64,000 nt of DNA from Nitratireductor mangrovi. Lineage in GTDB: Bacteria; Pseudomonadota; Alphaproteobacteria; Rhizobiales; Rhizobiaceae. The notes beneath the pieces are model-generated. The model was given only the letters and a program-made list of their open reading frames with translations. It was not told the DNA's origin and did no database searches. Each line of letters begins with the position of its first letter. Positions within the stretch are counted from its first letter, which is position 1. Positions 27,524 through 37,143 of this stretch are shown here, in pieces. The position numbers and the translations under genes are program-made. The stretch lies in contig NZ_CP042301.2 of assembly GCF_007922615.2 (NCBI RefSeq), forward strand, positions 4,572,001 to 4,636,000, in the 5' to 3' direction.

Positions 27524-27551
27524 AGACGCGGGCGCTGGGCGCGCCGTCTTC
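27522..27551. terminator. Possible bidirectional hairpin between convergent genes
   Basis: GAAGACG (27522-27528) and CGTCTTC (27545-27551) with GC-rich complementary interior. It overlaps the dehydrogenase stop codon and lies just beyond the end of the converging acnX small subunit. No T-run in either direction, so termination is uncertain. Confidence 0.45.
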
Positions 27552-27555
27552 CGCC

Positions 27556-27975
27556 TCACGCAACGATAGCGACCGTACCGTCCTGCGAGACCGTGATCTG
27601 GCGGCCGCGAAAATGTTCGTGGTTGTCCCGCACGAGGCGCACCGCCACCGGTGTCGCCCATCCCATCTCCTTCGCCACCACCAGCCCGAGTAGCAGGATC
27701 GCGTCGGGCTCGTGCAGCACCATCGCCGATGGCGCGTGGCCGCCCCGGACGAGTTCCAGCAGTACCGAAGACGCCGACGACGAGCCGATCGTGCCGGGCA
27801 GGAACAGCACGGTTCCCGCCACCGAGGCGCCGTGTTGCGGGTGGCGGACGTCGACGATGCGGCCCGTTTTCGGGTCGACCCCGCCCCAGAAGCTGATCGG
27901 CGCGTCGAGAACCAGTGCCGGCCCGTCGCCGGCGCGGCCGCCGACGAGGATCTCTCCCTCGAGCGTGCCGCTCAC
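27556..27975 (-). CDS. Aconitase X small (swivel) subunit, DUF126
   Basis: 139-residue swivelling domain protein of the aconitase X family. Conserved features are LVLDAPISFWGGVDPKTG near residue 24, the DVRHPQHGASVAGTVLFLPGTIGSS region and the LLLGLVVAKEMG segment. The GTG start overlaps the large-subunit stop as GTGA, so translation is coupled. A longer in-frame reading upstream overlaps the large subunit and is a shadow. With the large subunit it probably forms cis-3-hydroxy-L-proline dehydratase; archaeal relatives instead dehydrate phosphomevalonate. Confidence 0.82.
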   Translation of the reverse strand: MSGTLEGEILVGGRAGDGPALVLDAPISFWGGVDPKTGRIVDVRHPQHGASVAGTVLFLPGTIGSSSASSVLLELVRGGHAPSAMVLHEPDAILLLGLVVAKEMGWATPVAVRLVRDNHEHFRGRQITVSQDGTVAIVA

Positions 27976-29225
27976 GACACCGTGTCCCGGATGATCGGCC
28001 GGCCGGCGACAGCGCTCGCCACGCAGTCGGCGAGCGAGGCATAAAGCACGCGGTAGCCGGTGTTGCCGGGCGCGTAATGGGCGAACTTGCCGGAATTCGT
28101 CATCAGCACGCCGCCGGCAAGCTCGGCCATGACCGGCGTCACCACGACGCAGGTATCGGCAACGATGGTGACGCCGGCATTTTCGAGCGCTTGCCGCTTG
28201 CCGCTTTTCTCCAGAACATCGAGCACATGGCGGCCGGTGCAGGCATAGAGGGGAACCTTCAGGCCGCGGCCGGCCAGATGTCTTTCCAGCGCCGCGAATT
28301 CGTCGAGCGAGAAATGCGGGCTGCCGAGCGCCACCGCGTCGAGCCTGTCGCTGCCTTCGGCTGTCGACAGCCGCCGCAGGCTGTCCGCGACCATTTCCGC
28401 CGTGGCCGCGATCGTCTCGGCCGGCGCCATGCCGCCGGTCGCCGTCGCGATGTCCGGCGCTTCCGGCGTCACGCCGACGATATGGAACAGCCCGACCGCG
28501 CCGGAGGAGGCGGCGGCCGCGCCGAAGGCCTTGAGCGCGTCTTCGCCCGGGTGGCGTTCGATGCCGGTGACGGCACCGACCGCATCGCCTGCAAGACGTC
28601 CGTAAAGGCTGCCGAGCACCGGCCAGGCGATTTCCGAGTTCAGGAACGAGGCTGGCAGGGCGGAGACGTCGACGATGATGCGCGCGCGGCGGTTCTCGGT
28701 GCGGTGCAGCCCGCAATCCGGCGCCCTGCCGGCAATCGCGCAGGCGATGTCGAGGAAGTCACCATAACGGTTGGTGCGCGCGCCCAAGACCGAGTTGCAG
28801 AACGCGACCGCGTTCGACTCCCCCCACGCCACATCCTCGCCCTCTCGCGGCCTGTGGCCGGCCTGGTAGGGCGCGCAGGTCCAGGTCGGCTCGCAGCCAA
28901 GCGCCCGGTAGGCGCGCATCATGCGGCGTGCCATGGCGCGCTCGTGCTCGGCGAGCCGCACCCGGCAGGAGCCGGTCAGGTCGAGCGCGCCCACATTGAG
29001 CGTGGCGCGCACTGCGACCTTGGCACTTCCTTCGACCAGCCGTTCGGCGAACAGCGTGCCGGAATCGCCATGATAGAGCGCGCCGTCGATATGCGCCGAC
29101 GCGATCGGGATCAGCCGCTCCGCGCCGAGCAGGCGTCCGCTCTCGGCGACGATGCGCATCGCCATCGCCGCGCCGTCGCTGCCCGCCGCGATCCGCCGCT
29201 CGTCCTCGCTCAGTGTCAGCGTCAC
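27972..29225 (-). CDS. Aconitase X large (catalytic) subunit, DUF521
   Basis: 417-residue catalytic subunit of aconitase X. Seen in sequence: the N-terminal IASAHIDGALYHGDSG segment, CNSVLGARTNRYGDFLD (about 142-158) and the C-terminal DTCVVVTPV and TNSGKFAHYAPG (about 353-395) motifs with conserved cysteines. Bacterial members studied so far are cis-3-hydroxy-L-proline dehydratases; proline-related catabolism (arginase, ornithine cyclodeaminase) is also present elsewhere in this window. The GTG start overlaps the moeB-like stop as GTGA. Exact substrate is inferred. Confidence 0.8.
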   Translation of the reverse strand: MTLTLSEDERRIAAGSDGAAMAMRIVAESGRLLGAERLIPIASAHIDGALYHGDSGTLFAERLVEGSAKVAVRATLNVGALDLTGSCRVRLAEHERAMARRMMRAYRALGCEPTWTCAPYQAGHRPREGEDVAWGESNAVAFCNSVLGARTNRYGDFLDIACAIAGRAPDCGLHRTENRRARIIVDVSALPASFLNSEIAWPVLGSLYGRLAGDAVGAVTGIERHPGEDALKAFGAAAASSGAVGLFHIVGVTPEAPDIATATGGMAPAETIAATAEMVADSLRRLSTAEGSDRLDAVALGSPHFSLDEFAALERHLAGRGLKVPLYACTGRHVLDVLEKSGKRQALENAGVTIVADTCVVVTPVMAELAGGVLMTNSGKFAHYAPGNTGYRVLYASLADCVASAVAGRPIIRDTVS

Positions 29226-29992
29226 CCTTCGGCCCTGCGATAGCGCATGACGTCGAAGCGCGCGCCCAGCCCGTCATAGAGCAACAGCCGCCCGACCAGC
29301 GGCTCGCCGACGCCGGTGACGAGCTTGATCACCTCCATCGCCTGCAGAGTGCCGATGACGCCGGGCAGCGCGCCGAGGATGCCGGCCTCGGCACAGGAGG
29401 GCACGAGGCCCGGCGGCGGCGCTTCCGGGAAGAGGTCGCGGTAGCCGGGCAGCGGTTTGCCGTCGGCGTCCGTGTCGAACGGCTTCAGCACGGTCAGCGA
29501 CCCGTCGAAACGGCCGACCGCCCCGGTGACGAGCGGCTTTCCCGCCGCCGCGCAGCTGTCGGCAACCAGGTAGCGCGTGCCGAAATTGTCCGATCCGTCG
29601 ACGACGATGTCATAGCCGTCGACCAGTTCGCGCACATTGGCCTCGGTCAGCCGCAGCCGGTGCCTTTCCACGACGACATGCGGGTTGATCCCGGCGATCG
29701 TATCGGCGGCGCTGTCGACCTTCGCCTCGCCGACGGACGCCGTGTCGTGGATCACCTGCCGCTGCAGGTTCGACAGCGACACCGTGTCGTCGTCGACGAT
29801 GCCGAGCGTGCCGATCCCGGCGGCGGCGAGGTAGCAAAGCGCCGGCGCTCCCAGCCCGCCGGCGCCGACGACCAGCACGCGCGCGCGCTTCAGCTTCTGC
29901 TGCCCCGCGCCGCCGATTTCCGGCAGCACGATGTGGCGCGCATAACGTTCGAGTTCGGCGTCGGAGAGCGGAGGCGTCGTTTGGTGATCCAT
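29222..29992 (-). CDS. moeB: HesA/MoeB/ThiF family adenylyltransferase
   Basis: 256-residue E1-like enzyme that adenylates the C-terminus of a sulfur-carrier protein (MoaD or ThiS). Visible: the ATP loop VVGAGGLGAP (about 40-49), SLSNLQRQVIHD (about 72-83), GSDNFGTRYL (about 131-140) and the catalytic-cysteine region VPSCAEAGILGALPG (about 201-215). The two CxxC zinc pairs of E. coli MoeB are absent and the C-terminus is short. It sits 67 bases beyond recF, a rhizobial neighbourhood, and its stop overlaps the acnX large-subunit start. MoeB versus ThiF cannot be settled from sequence. Confidence 0.85.
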   Translation of the reverse strand: MDHQTTPPLSDAELERYARHIVLPEIGGAGQQKLKRARVLVVGAGGLGAPALCYLAAAGIGTLGIVDDDTVSLSNLQRQVIHDTASVGEAKVDSAADTIAGINPHVVVERHRLRLTEANVRELVDGYDIVVDGSDNFGTRYLVADSCAAAGKPLVTGAVGRFDGSLTVLKPFDTDADGKPLPGYRDLFPEAPPPGLVPSCAEAGILGALPGVIGTLQAMEVIKLVTGVGEPLVGRLLLYDGLGARFDVMRYRRAEG

Positions 29993-30059
29993 GCCGCGGG
30001 ATCATAGGGACGGCCGCGACGCTTGTCAGCGGCCCACCTGCCCGTGCTGTGCTTCCGCT

Positions 30060-31250
30060 TCAGCCGGTCGCGCGCACGGCGCCATCGGCGACGGTCAGGA
30101 ACTGGGCGCGGTTGTCGATCGCGGCAAACAGGTCGGCCTCCGTGCCGGTCATGAACACCTGGCCGTTGAGGTCGTCGAGAATGTCGAAAAGTGCGGCCCG
30201 CCTGAGATGGTCGAAATGCGCGGCGATTTCGTCGAGCAGCAGGATCGGCGCCATGCCGGCCAGTTCCCCGGTCAGCCGTGCATGCGAAAGCACGATGCCG
30301 ACCAGCAGTGCCTTCTGCTCCCCAGTCGAGGAGAGTGCGGCCGGCATCGCCTTCGGCCTGTGGCGCACGATCAGGTCGGAGCGGTGCGGCCCGTCGAGCG
30401 TGCGGCCGGCGCTGCGGTCGCGCTCGCGCTCGCGCTCCAGCCTTTCGCGGAAACTCTCCTCGGCCTCCACCGCAGGGCGCTCGGCGAGGATGCCTTCGAG
30501 ATAACCTTCGATCGCCAGGTCGGCGCGCGGAAAGGCGCCGTCCTCCGGGGTCTTTTCAACCATTGCCGCCAGCAGGCGCACCATCTCGACCCGCGCGGCG
30601 GCGATCGCCGCTCCCGTCTCCGCCATCTGCGCCTCGATCGCCGCGAACCAGGTCTCGTCGCGCTGGTTGTCGGCCAGCAGCCGGTTGCGGCCCCGCATCG
30701 CCTTCTCGTAGTCGAGCGCGCGCTGGCCGTGCGCCGGGTCGATCGTCAGGACAAGCCGGTCGAGGAAGCGCCGCCGGTCCGAGGCCGGCCCGGTGAAGAG
30801 CCCGTCCATCGCCGGCGTCAGCCACATCACCCGCAGCCATTCGAGCATCTCGTCGGCCGAGCGCGCCGGCGCGCCGTTGATACGCACCTTGCGGCCGCCC
30901 TCGCTTTCGCCATTTGGCGGTCCGCCCGCTCCGGTGCCGATCTCGACCGCGCCGTCGGGGCCGTCGATGGAGGCATGGACGGCAAAGCCACCCCCCGCAC
31001 CTTCGCGCACCGCGTCGGCATAGGCGGCCCGCCGCAGCCCGCGCCCGGGCGTCAGCAACGAAATCGCTTCGAGGAGGTTGGTCTTGCCGGCCCCGTTCTC
31101 GCCGGTCAGCACCACCGCGCCGCCATCGAAGCTTACCGAAAGCTCGCGGTAGCTGCGGAAATCTGTAAGCTTGAGCTTACCTATCGAAACCCTTGGCGGC
31201 TTCTGGGCCACGGTGGCGTCCTGTCGCGGCGCGCCGCCCGGATCAGACAC
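30060..31250 (-). CDS. recF: DNA replication and repair protein RecF
   Basis: 396-residue SMC-like ATPase that loads RecA at single-strand gaps. Walker A GENGAGKTN (about 49-57), an ABC-type signature region ALSSTGEQKALLVG, and Walker B ILLLDEIAAHFD near the C-terminus. The GTG start lies within the end of dnaN (GTGTCTGA shared, 8-base overlap), so dnaN and recF are translationally coupled. Confidence 0.96.
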   Translation of the reverse strand: MSDPGGAPRQDATVAQKPPRVSIGKLKLTDFRSYRELSVSFDGGAVVLTGENGAGKTNLLEAISLLTPGRGLRRAAYADAVREGAGGGFAVHASIDGPDGAVEIGTGAGGPPNGESEGGRKVRINGAPARSADEMLEWLRVMWLTPAMDGLFTGPASDRRRFLDRLVLTIDPAHGQRALDYEKAMRGRNRLLADNQRDETWFAAIEAQMAETGAAIAAARVEMVRLLAAMVEKTPEDGAFPRADLAIEGYLEGILAERPAVEAEESFRERLERERERDRSAGRTLDGPHRSDLIVRHRPKAMPAALSSTGEQKALLVGIVLSHARLTGELAGMAPILLLDEIAAHFDHLRRAALFDILDDLNGQVFMTGTEADLFAAIDNRAQFLTVADGAVRATG

Positions 31251-32361
31251 GCATCGGCATCAGCACGTAAAGCGCCTGCTCGTCGGCCATGTCGTGAATC
31301 AGCGTGGGCGAGCCGGCGTCGGCGAGCATGAATTTCGCCTCGCTGCCGGTCAGCTGCCCGGCCACGTCGAGCAGGTAGCGCGCGTTGAAGCCGATCTCGA
31401 TCGGGTCGGCGTCGTAATCCGCCGGTATCTCCTCGACCGCGCTGCCGGAGTCGGGATTGTTCACGGTAAGCGTAACCTGACCATCGGCGATGGCGAGCTT
31501 CACCGCGCGGCCGCGCTCGGAGGAGATCGTCGAGACGCGGTCCACCGCCTGGGCGAAACTCTGCCGGTCGATGACCAGCTTCTTGTTGTTGCCGGACGGG
31601 ATGACGCGCTGGTAATCCGGAAACGTGCCGTCGATCAGCTTGGAGGTCAGGATCACGCTGCCGATGGTGAAGCGGATCTTGGTGTCCGACAGTTCCACGG
31701 CGACCTTGACGTCCGGCGCGTCGACCAGCTTCTGCAACTCGCTCACGGTCTTGCGCGGAACGATGATGCCCGGCATGCCTTCGGAGCCGGCCGGCGCCTC
31801 GATCTCGGCCCGGGCCAGGCGGTGGCCGTCGGTAGCGACCGCGCGCAACACCAGCGCGCTGCCGCTTTCCAGCGTGTGCAGGTAGATGCCGTTGAGGTAG
31901 TAACGCGTCTCCTCGGTCGAGATCGCAAACTGCGTCTTGTCGATCAGCCCCTTGAGCGCCGTCGATTCGATCCTGAAGATGTGCGAGAAGCTGCCGGCCG
32001 AAAGTTCGGGGAAGTCCGATTGCGGCAGGCATTGCAGGCGGAAGTTGGAGCGCCCGGCGATCACCGACATCGACCGTCCGTCCTCGTCGGTCTTCAGCAT
32101 CACTTCCGCTCCCTCGGGCAATTTGCGCACGATGTCGTAGAGCAGATGCGCCGGCACCGTCGTTGCGCCACCCTGTTCCACTTGCGCCGCCGTCGCCTCG
32201 GTCACCTCGATGTCGAGGTCGGTCGCCTTCATTTCGAGCACGGCGCCGTCGGCCTTGAGCAGGACGTTCGACAGGATCGGAATCGTGTTGCGGCGCTCGA
32301 CGACGCGGTGCACGTGATTGAGCGACTTCAGGAGATTCGAACGTTCAAGTGTAACGCGCAT
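31243..32361 (-). CDS. dnaN: DNA polymerase III beta subunit (sliding clamp)
   Basis: 372-residue clamp with three repeats of about 120 residues. Typical segments are LVKSLNHVHRVVERRNTIPILSN-like start, YYLNGIYLH, ATDGHRLA and the C-terminal YVLMPMRV ending. It dimerises around DNA and tethers polymerase III and other partners. It lies 190 bases downstream of dnaA on the same strand and is coupled to recF. Confidence 0.97.
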   Translation of the reverse strand: MRVTLERSNLLKSLNHVHRVVERRNTIPILSNVLLKADGAVLEMKATDLDIEVTEATAAQVEQGGATTVPAHLLYDIVRKLPEGAEVMLKTDEDGRSMSVIAGRSNFRLQCLPQSDFPELSAGSFSHIFRIESTALKGLIDKTQFAISTEETRYYLNGIYLHTLESGSALVLRAVATDGHRLARAEIEAPAGSEGMPGIIVPRKTVSELQKLVDAPDVKVAVELSDTKIRFTIGSVILTSKLIDGTFPDYQRVIPSGNNKKLVIDRQSFAQAVDRVSTISSERGRAVKLAIADGQVTLTVNNPDSGSAVEEIPADYDADPIEIGFNARYLLDVAGQLTGSEAKFMLADAGSPTLIHDMADEQALYVLMPMRV

Positions 32362-32402
32362 CGATGGTCTCGTACCGAGGAGAGCTTCGCCCGGGAAGCA
32401 GA

Positions 32403-32427
32403 GAAAAGAACGGCCCGAGACGGGCCG
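32403..32427 (-). terminator. Probable terminator after dnaA
   Basis: On the minus strand CGGCCCG-TCT-CGGGCCG (32427-32411) is followed by TTCTTTTCTC. It lies between dnaA and dnaN, so dnaN may have its own promoter or be reached by read-through. The stem is about 40 bases before the dnaN start codon. Confidence 0.6.
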
Positions 32428-32551
32428 GAATCAAGCCAAAATGACAGGAAAAGCCCCGCGAAGGCAAGCCCGCGCGGCGCTTTGGCGCGCGCCGTGCGGG
32501 CATTGGCAGGGGATAAGCTGCGGCGCGTGCGGCGGCGCCGCGGCGGGCAGA

Positions 32552-34084
32552 TCAGGCCTGGTCGCTGATCAGCCTGCGCAGCAGTTCCAGTTCCTGCGCC
32601 AGCGTCTGGTCGGCGCCCGACAGTTCCTCGATCTTGCGCACCGCGTGAAGCACCGTCGTATGATCGCGACCGCCGAAGCGGCGGCCGATTTCGGGCAGCG
32701 AGCGCGGCGTCATGATCTTGGACAGATACATGGCCACCTGGCGCGGCTTGACGATCGTGCGCGTGCGCCGGTTCGACAGAAGCTCGGTCTTCGACACGTT
32801 GTAGTGCCGTGCGACGATCCTCTGGATGTCCTCGATGCGCACCCGCTTCGGGTCGCCGGGCCGGAACATGTGGCCGAGCAGTTCATCGATGCGCTCGATG
32901 CTCAGCTGCGGCTCGAAGGAACGGCGGAACAGCAGCTGGTTGAACGCGCCCTCGAGTTCGCGCCCGCTGCCGGTGACCGCCCGCGCGACATGCTCCAGGA
33001 CATTTGCCGGAATGTCGAGCGACTGGTCTTCCACGCGCGCCGATGCCAGCCGCTGCTGCAGCATGCGCAGCCGCATATCCATGTCGGGCGACGACATTTC
33101 CAGCGACACGCCGCCATGCAGGCGCGAGCGCACCCGGGGCTCCAGCGATTCAAGCTCGGCGGCTGGCCGGTCGGCCGCGACGACAACCTGGCGCGCGCTG
33201 TCGAGCAGCATGTTGATGAGATGGCAGAACTCGTGCTGGATCGACTTGCCCTGCAGGAACTGCATGTCGTCGATGATCAGCAGGTCGATGTCGCGCAACT
33301 GCTCCTTCAGCGTCAGTGCGTTGTTGTCGCGGATTGCGGTTGCGAAGCGCCACATGAAGTATTCCGCGGTCAGGTAGACCACGCGCATCTGCGGATTGCG
33401 CTTCAAGGCCTCCGCGGCGATCGCCTGCAGGAGGTGGGTCTTGCCCAGCCCGACGGAGGCGTGGACGAAGAGCGGGTTGAAGCGCAGCGACGCGCTCGGG
33501 CTCTCGGCCACGGTACGGGCCGCGGCGAAGGCGACGCGGTTCGGCGGACCCTCGACGAAGGAATCGAACGTATAACGCGAATCCAGCGGCGAACCGAGCA
33601 CGCTCTGGTTTTTCGCCGCGTCCGCCGAAGTCGGCTTCGTCGGGGTCGCTTTGGTGCTGACGGCGGTTCCGCTCGCCAGCGTTGCCTGCGACGACCGTGT
33701 GATGTTGCGGGCTGGCGCCGGCTCGGTTTCCGGCGTGCTGCGCGTGCTGCGGGTGGCGCTGCGCACGACGATCTCGAGCCGCATGAGGGCGGGATCTTCG
33801 CGCTTCCAGAGATCCGTGATCAGCTCCAGGTAGTGGCTGTTGATCCAGGAACGCAAAAAGGCAGTCGGTACCGACAGGCGGACCAGCCCCCGCGCGGCTT
33901 CGGCAAGCTTCATGCGGCCGAACCAGCTCGAATAGACCTCCAGGCCCAGCTGCGCGCGCAGTTGCACCCTGACGCGCTCGAATTGCTCGTGCGCCCCGGC
34001 GCCCCCGCTCACCTCATCGTCTCCCTTTCTGAATTGAACAAAGGGGAGCGCCGCCGCTCTCCCCATTTCCAAGCCGCCTTGCAT
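32552..34084 (-). CDS. dnaA: Chromosomal replication initiator DnaA
   Basis: AAA+ initiator that binds DnaA boxes and opens oriC. The 510-residue protein has domain I (about 30-100, with [10 protein letters not shown] and SWINSHY), a variable Thr/Ser/Pro-rich domain II, the AAA+ domain III with [10 protein letters not shown] and [12 protein letters not shown], and domain IV with the DNA-binding signature [17 protein letters not shown] chose the ATG at 34084 ([15 protein letters not shown]), with AAGGG suitably upstream; further in-frame ATGs upstream reach 34144. Confidence 0.96.
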   Translation of the reverse strand: MQGGLEMGRAAALPFVQFRKGDDEVSGGAGAHEQFERVRVQLRAQLGLEVYSSWFGRMKLAEAARGLVRLSVPTAFLRSWINSHYLELITDLWKREDPALMRLEIVVRSATRSTRSTPETEPAPARNITRSSQATLASGTAVSTKATPTKPTSADAAKNQSVLGSPLDSRYTFDSFVEGPPNRVAFAAARTVAESPSASLRFNPLFVHASVGLGKTHLLQAIAAEALKRNPQMRVVYLTAEYFMWRFATAIRDNNALTLKEQLRDIDLLIIDDMQFLQGKSIQHEFCHLINMLLDSARQVVVAADRPAAELESLEPRVRSRLHGGVSLEMSSPDMDMRLRMLQQRLASARVEDQSLDIPANVLEHVARAVTGSGRELEGAFNQLLFRRSFEPQLSIERIDELLGHMFRPGDPKRVRIEDIQRIVARHYNVSKTELLSNRRTRTIVKPRQVAMYLSKIMTPRSLPEIGRRFGGRDHTTVLHAVRKIEELSGADQTLAQELELLRRLISDQA

Positions 34085-34861
34085 CCCGTTTTCCCTTTTC
34101 ATTTGGCAATGTATTCCCGTCATGCGCGGCGCAACGCCGCGCATGTCCTCGTTCAGACGACCGGGCCAAACGGCCCGAGCGCCACCTCACTCGAATACAA
34201 CCGACCGCATCGTGGTCAGCCCGTCCCCGTTTTCCCCCGGCGCGCGGACGCGTCGAAGTGCCTGCCGATGGTCAAAAAGTTCCCCTGGCCGGCGCTGCCG
34301 CCGGACCGATCCTCGTCACTCTTCAACCAGATTCACGCCCGCGAACCGGCGCGTCGAAAGGGCACGACCTTCCCGCTCGCGGGAAACGCCCCCGCGTCGC
34401 AAGCGGCAATTTTTCTGGGTATTGAGGCCTGACGGCCCTGTCCCTTCCGATGGACCGACATTACAAAATGTGGCGGTTGAAGAGCAAGGGCGGCGGTAAG
34501 GGTTTTTTAATCTCTTGGACGCCTCTGGCGGCTCCGGCGTGTTCGCCCGGCAAGGCAGGCAACGCATAAACTGTTATGAATCAATCCCTTTGTCCGAAGC
34601 CTCTTCTTCGGTCGTCGGCTATCTAAAAATACATTATTTTTTTGCTTGACATGTCGAGGTCGCCGCCGGTCCTCCGAGCTCGGACGCGGCCCGTCGAATA
34701 CCTCTGGCAAGCTCTTGGTTTTGTTGTCTTTTTGATGCGCCGAGCGCATGTGTGTCCGGCTCGCTGTCACCCTGTGTCAGCATGCGAAACGGCGATGCCG
34801 GCAAATGAACGCGTTGCCCCTTTTTCGCCCACTTCGACATGTCCGGCAAGTGTCTGTCGGC
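34085..34861. other. Large gene-free region between dnaA and rpsT
   Basis: About 780 bases without a convincing gene. The part near 34480-34660 is notably AT-rich compared with its surroundings. It holds a small hairpin CCGAAG-CCTCTT-CTTCGG (near 34597-34614), and two copies of CGACATGTC/TTGACATGTCGAG-type palindromes near 34645 and 34834. It presumably contains the dnaA promoter. I found no clear DnaA box (TTATCCACA) by eye. Confidence 0.6.
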
Positions 34862-34893
34862 AAAAGAAAAAAGCCCGGCTGGGTTGCCGGGCT
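34862..34893 (-). terminator. Terminator after rpsT
   Basis: On the minus strand AGCCCGGC (34893-34886) and GCCGGGCT (34879-34872) form an 8-bp stem with a six-base loop. TTTTTTCTTTTG follows. A strong Rho-independent terminator 45 bases after the rpsT stop. Confidence 0.92.
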
Positions 34894-34937
34894 GGTCAAT
34901 CGTTTCGCGTTTGGCGTGCCCTGTTCGGGCGGGTCCG

Positions 34938-35204
34938 CTAGGCCTGCAGGGCCTTCACGCGCTGTGCCAGGCGCGATACCTTGCGCGAGGCCGTGTTGCG
35001 GTGCATGACACCCTTGGTGGCCGCACGCATCAGTTCCGGCTGGACGGCGTCGAACGCGGCCGTGGCCGCGGCCTTGTCGCCTGCCGCCAAAGCTTCCTCG
35101 ACCTTGCGCACATAGCTGCGCACGCGCGAACGGCGGTTCTTGTTGATCGCGGTCCGGCGCGCCATCTTGCGCGTCGCCTTCTTGGCCGAAGTGGTGTTGG
35201 CCAT
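34938..35204 (-). CDS. rpsT: 30S ribosomal protein S20
   Basis: 88-residue highly basic S20 with [19 protein letters not shown] at the start and [17 protein letters not shown] at the end. Ribosome site GAGAGAGG just upstream. Transcribed alone, with its own promoter (35304-35332) and terminator (34862-34893), directly upstream of dnaA as in other Rhizobiales. Confidence 0.97.
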   Translation of the reverse strand: MANTTSAKKATRKMARRTAINKNRRSRVRSYVRKVEEALAAGDKAAATAAFDAVQPELMRAATKGVMHRNTASRKVSRLAQRVKALQA

Positions 35205-35303
35205 GATGCCTCTCTCGTTGTTCTGGCGTTCTGGTGCCAGTCCGGCGTTCCGGCAGGCACGAATACAAACGGGCGGCCGCTGGGCCGCCTCGATTGCGGC
35301 GGC

Positions 35304-35332
35304 TTATAGTTCAGCTTGCGGCCTGCGTCAAC
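35304..35332 (-). promoter_or_regulatory. Predicted promoter of rpsT
   Basis: On the minus strand GTTGAC (35332-35327), a 17-base spacer and CTATAA (35309-35304), a near-consensus rhizobial sigma-70 promoter. The leader would be about 93 bases. Confidence 0.75.
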
Positions 35333-35360
35333 GCCTGTCGCCGCCCGAAAAACCGCCTGC

Positions 35361-36134
35361 TCAGCGGTTGCGGAAATTCGGCGTCCGCTTCTCCACAAAG
35401 GCCGACATGCCCTCCGTCTGGTCGTCCAGGGCGAACATCGAGTGGAACACCCGGCGTTCGAAGCGCAGGCCCTCCGAAAGGGTCGTCTCGTAGGAGCGGT
35501 TGACCGCCTCCTTGGCCATCATAACCGCCGGCAGCGAGAACGAGGCGATCTTTGTTGCCGCGGCAAGCGCCTCCTCGATCAGTTCGCCGGCCGGCACCAC
35601 CCGCGACACCAGGCCCGAGCGTTCCGCCTCCTCGGCGTCCATCATCCGTCCGGTCAGACACATGTCCATCGCCTTGGACTTGCCGACGAAGCGCGTCAGC
35701 CGCTGTGAGCCGCCCATGCCGGGCATCACCCCGAGCGTGATCTCGGGCTGGCCGAACTTGGCGTTGTCGGCCGCTATGATGAAGTCGCACATCATCGCCA
35801 GTTCGCAGCCGCCGCCGAGCGCGTAGCCGGCCACGGCCGCGATCACCGGCTTGCGGATGCGCGACAGCGCCTCCCAGCCCGCGAAGAAGTCGGCCATGAA
35901 GGCGTCGACATAACTCATCGACTGCATCTGCTTGATGTCGGCCCCGGCCGCGAACGCCTTTTCCGATCCCGTGATCACGATCGCGCCGACGCCGGCATCC
36001 GCCTCGAACGCCTCCAGGGCGGCCATCACCTCCGCCAGCACGGTGGTGTTGAGCGCGTTAAGCGCCTTGGGCCGGTTCAGCGTGATCAGGCCGACCCGCG
36101 CACGCGTTTCGACTAGGATCGTTTCATAGGCCAT
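35361..36134 (-). CDS. Enoyl-CoA hydratase
   Basis: Crotonase-family hydratase of fatty-acid beta-oxidation, similar to mitochondrial short-chain enoyl-CoA hydratase. The 257-residue protein has both catalytic glutamates, in [14 protein letters not shown] (about 103-116) and [19 protein letters not shown] (about 129-147), and the AAGADIKQM oxyanion-hole segment. Start ATG at 36134; a longer in-frame reading upstream runs into mutM and is a shadow. It commonly neighbours rpsT and mutM in this order. Confidence 0.92.
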   Translation of the reverse strand: MAYETILVETRARVGLITLNRPKALNALNTTVLAEVMAALEAFEADAGVGAIVITGSEKAFAAGADIKQMQSMSYVDAFMADFFAGWEALSRIRKPVIAAVAGYALGGGCELAMMCDFIIAADNAKFGQPEITLGVMPGMGGSQRLTRFVGKSKAMDMCLTGRMMDAEEAERSGLVSRVVPAGELIEEALAAATKIASFSLPAVMMAKEAVNRSYETTLSEGLRFERRVFHSMFALDDQTEGMSAFVEKRTPNFRNR

Positions 36135-36249
36135 GTTGGGAAACTCCTCCGGGGCGATTGCGTCGAGATGATCAAGCGTAGCGGTTCGGGCCCGGCATTG
36201 GCATCCCATTTGTTCTGCCGGACTGCAATTGTAGGAGCGAAGCGAAGCA

Positions 36250-37143
36250 TCAGCGCTGGCAAGACACACAATGGAAGGTTGAGCGTCCGGACTGCACCGT
36301 GCGCATGACGGTGCCCCGGCAGCCCGGGTGACGGCAGGCCTCGCCCTCGCGATCGTAGACGGAGAAGCTGTGCTGGAAATAGCCGAGTTCGCCGTCGGCC
36401 TGGCGATAGTCGCGCAGCGAAGATCCGCCGGCCGCGATCGCATCGGCGATCACCTCGCGAACGGCGGTCGCCAGCCGCTCGCTGGCCGCGCCGGCACGGC
36501 CGCTTTTGGGCACGATGCTGCCCGCCGCCCGCAGCGGTGACAACTTGGCCCGCCACAGCGCCTCGCAGACATAGATATTGCCCAGCCCGGCGATCAGCCG
36601 CTGGTCGAGGAGCGCTGCCTTGAGCGGCGCGCGCCGGTCGCGGAAAAGCCGGGCCAGCAGGGCGCCGTCCAGCGTATTGCCGGTAGGCTCCACCCCGAGC
36701 CCCGCCATCAGCGGATGTTCGCCGAGTTTCCCCGGTTCGGCGAACAGCATGAAGCCGAAACGGCGCGGGTCATTGAAGATGACACGGGCCGGGCCGCCGG
36801 CCGTCGGCTCCAGACGGAGAACCACGTGGTCATGCGGACGCGCCGTCGAACGCTCGTGGTGGAAGCGTCCTGGCAGTTCGGAGCCGCCATCGCGCTCGAT
36901 GCGCCACGAGCCCGACATGCCGAGATGACTGATCAGGGTCAGGCCGTCGTCGAGATGGGCAAGCAGGTATTTCGCCCGCCGCGCCAGCCCGCCGATGGTG
37001 CGCCCTTGCAGGCGTTCGCCGAAGCGTGGCGGAAACGGGAAGCGCAGGTCCGGCCTGCGCTGCTCGACCGAGACGATCCTTGCGCCTTCCATCACCTTGG
37101 CCAGACCGCGGCGCACGGTCTCGACCTCCGGCAATTCAGGCAT
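36250..37143 (-). CDS. mutM: Formamidopyrimidine-DNA glycosylase
   Basis: Base-excision repair enzyme removing 8-oxoguanine and ring-opened purines. The 297-residue protein begins with the catalytic [14 protein letters not shown] (Pro2, Glu3), has the [17 protein letters not shown] loop region, and ends with a C4 zinc finger (CRHPGC...CVSCQR). Start ATG at 37143, which lies inside the deoB 3' end (8-base overlap), so the two are co-translated. Confidence 0.96.
   Translation of the reverse strand: MPELPEVETVRRGLAKVMEGARIVSVEQRRPDLRFPFPPRFGERLQGRTIGGLARRAKYLLAHLDDGLTLISHLGMSGSWRIERDGGSELPGRFHHERSTARPHDHVVLRLEPTAGGPARVIFNDPRRFGFMLFAEPGKLGEHPLMAGLGVEPTGNTLDGALLARLFRDRRAPLKAALLDQRLIAGLGNIYVCEALWRAKLSPLRAAGSIVPKSGRAGAASERLATAVREVIADAIAAGGSSLRDYRQADGELGYFQHSFSVYDREGEACRHPGCRGTVMRTVQSGRSTFHCVSCQR

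Noticed and set aside
32505-32530. DnaA-box-like CTTATCCCC (minus strand) between dnaA and dnaN
   Set aside because: Two mismatches to TTATCCACA and no cluster of further boxes.
34640-34675. TTGACA-like hexamer on the plus strand in the dnaA-rpsT gap
   Set aside because: No acceptable -10 at 16-18 bases and no plus-strand gene downstream.
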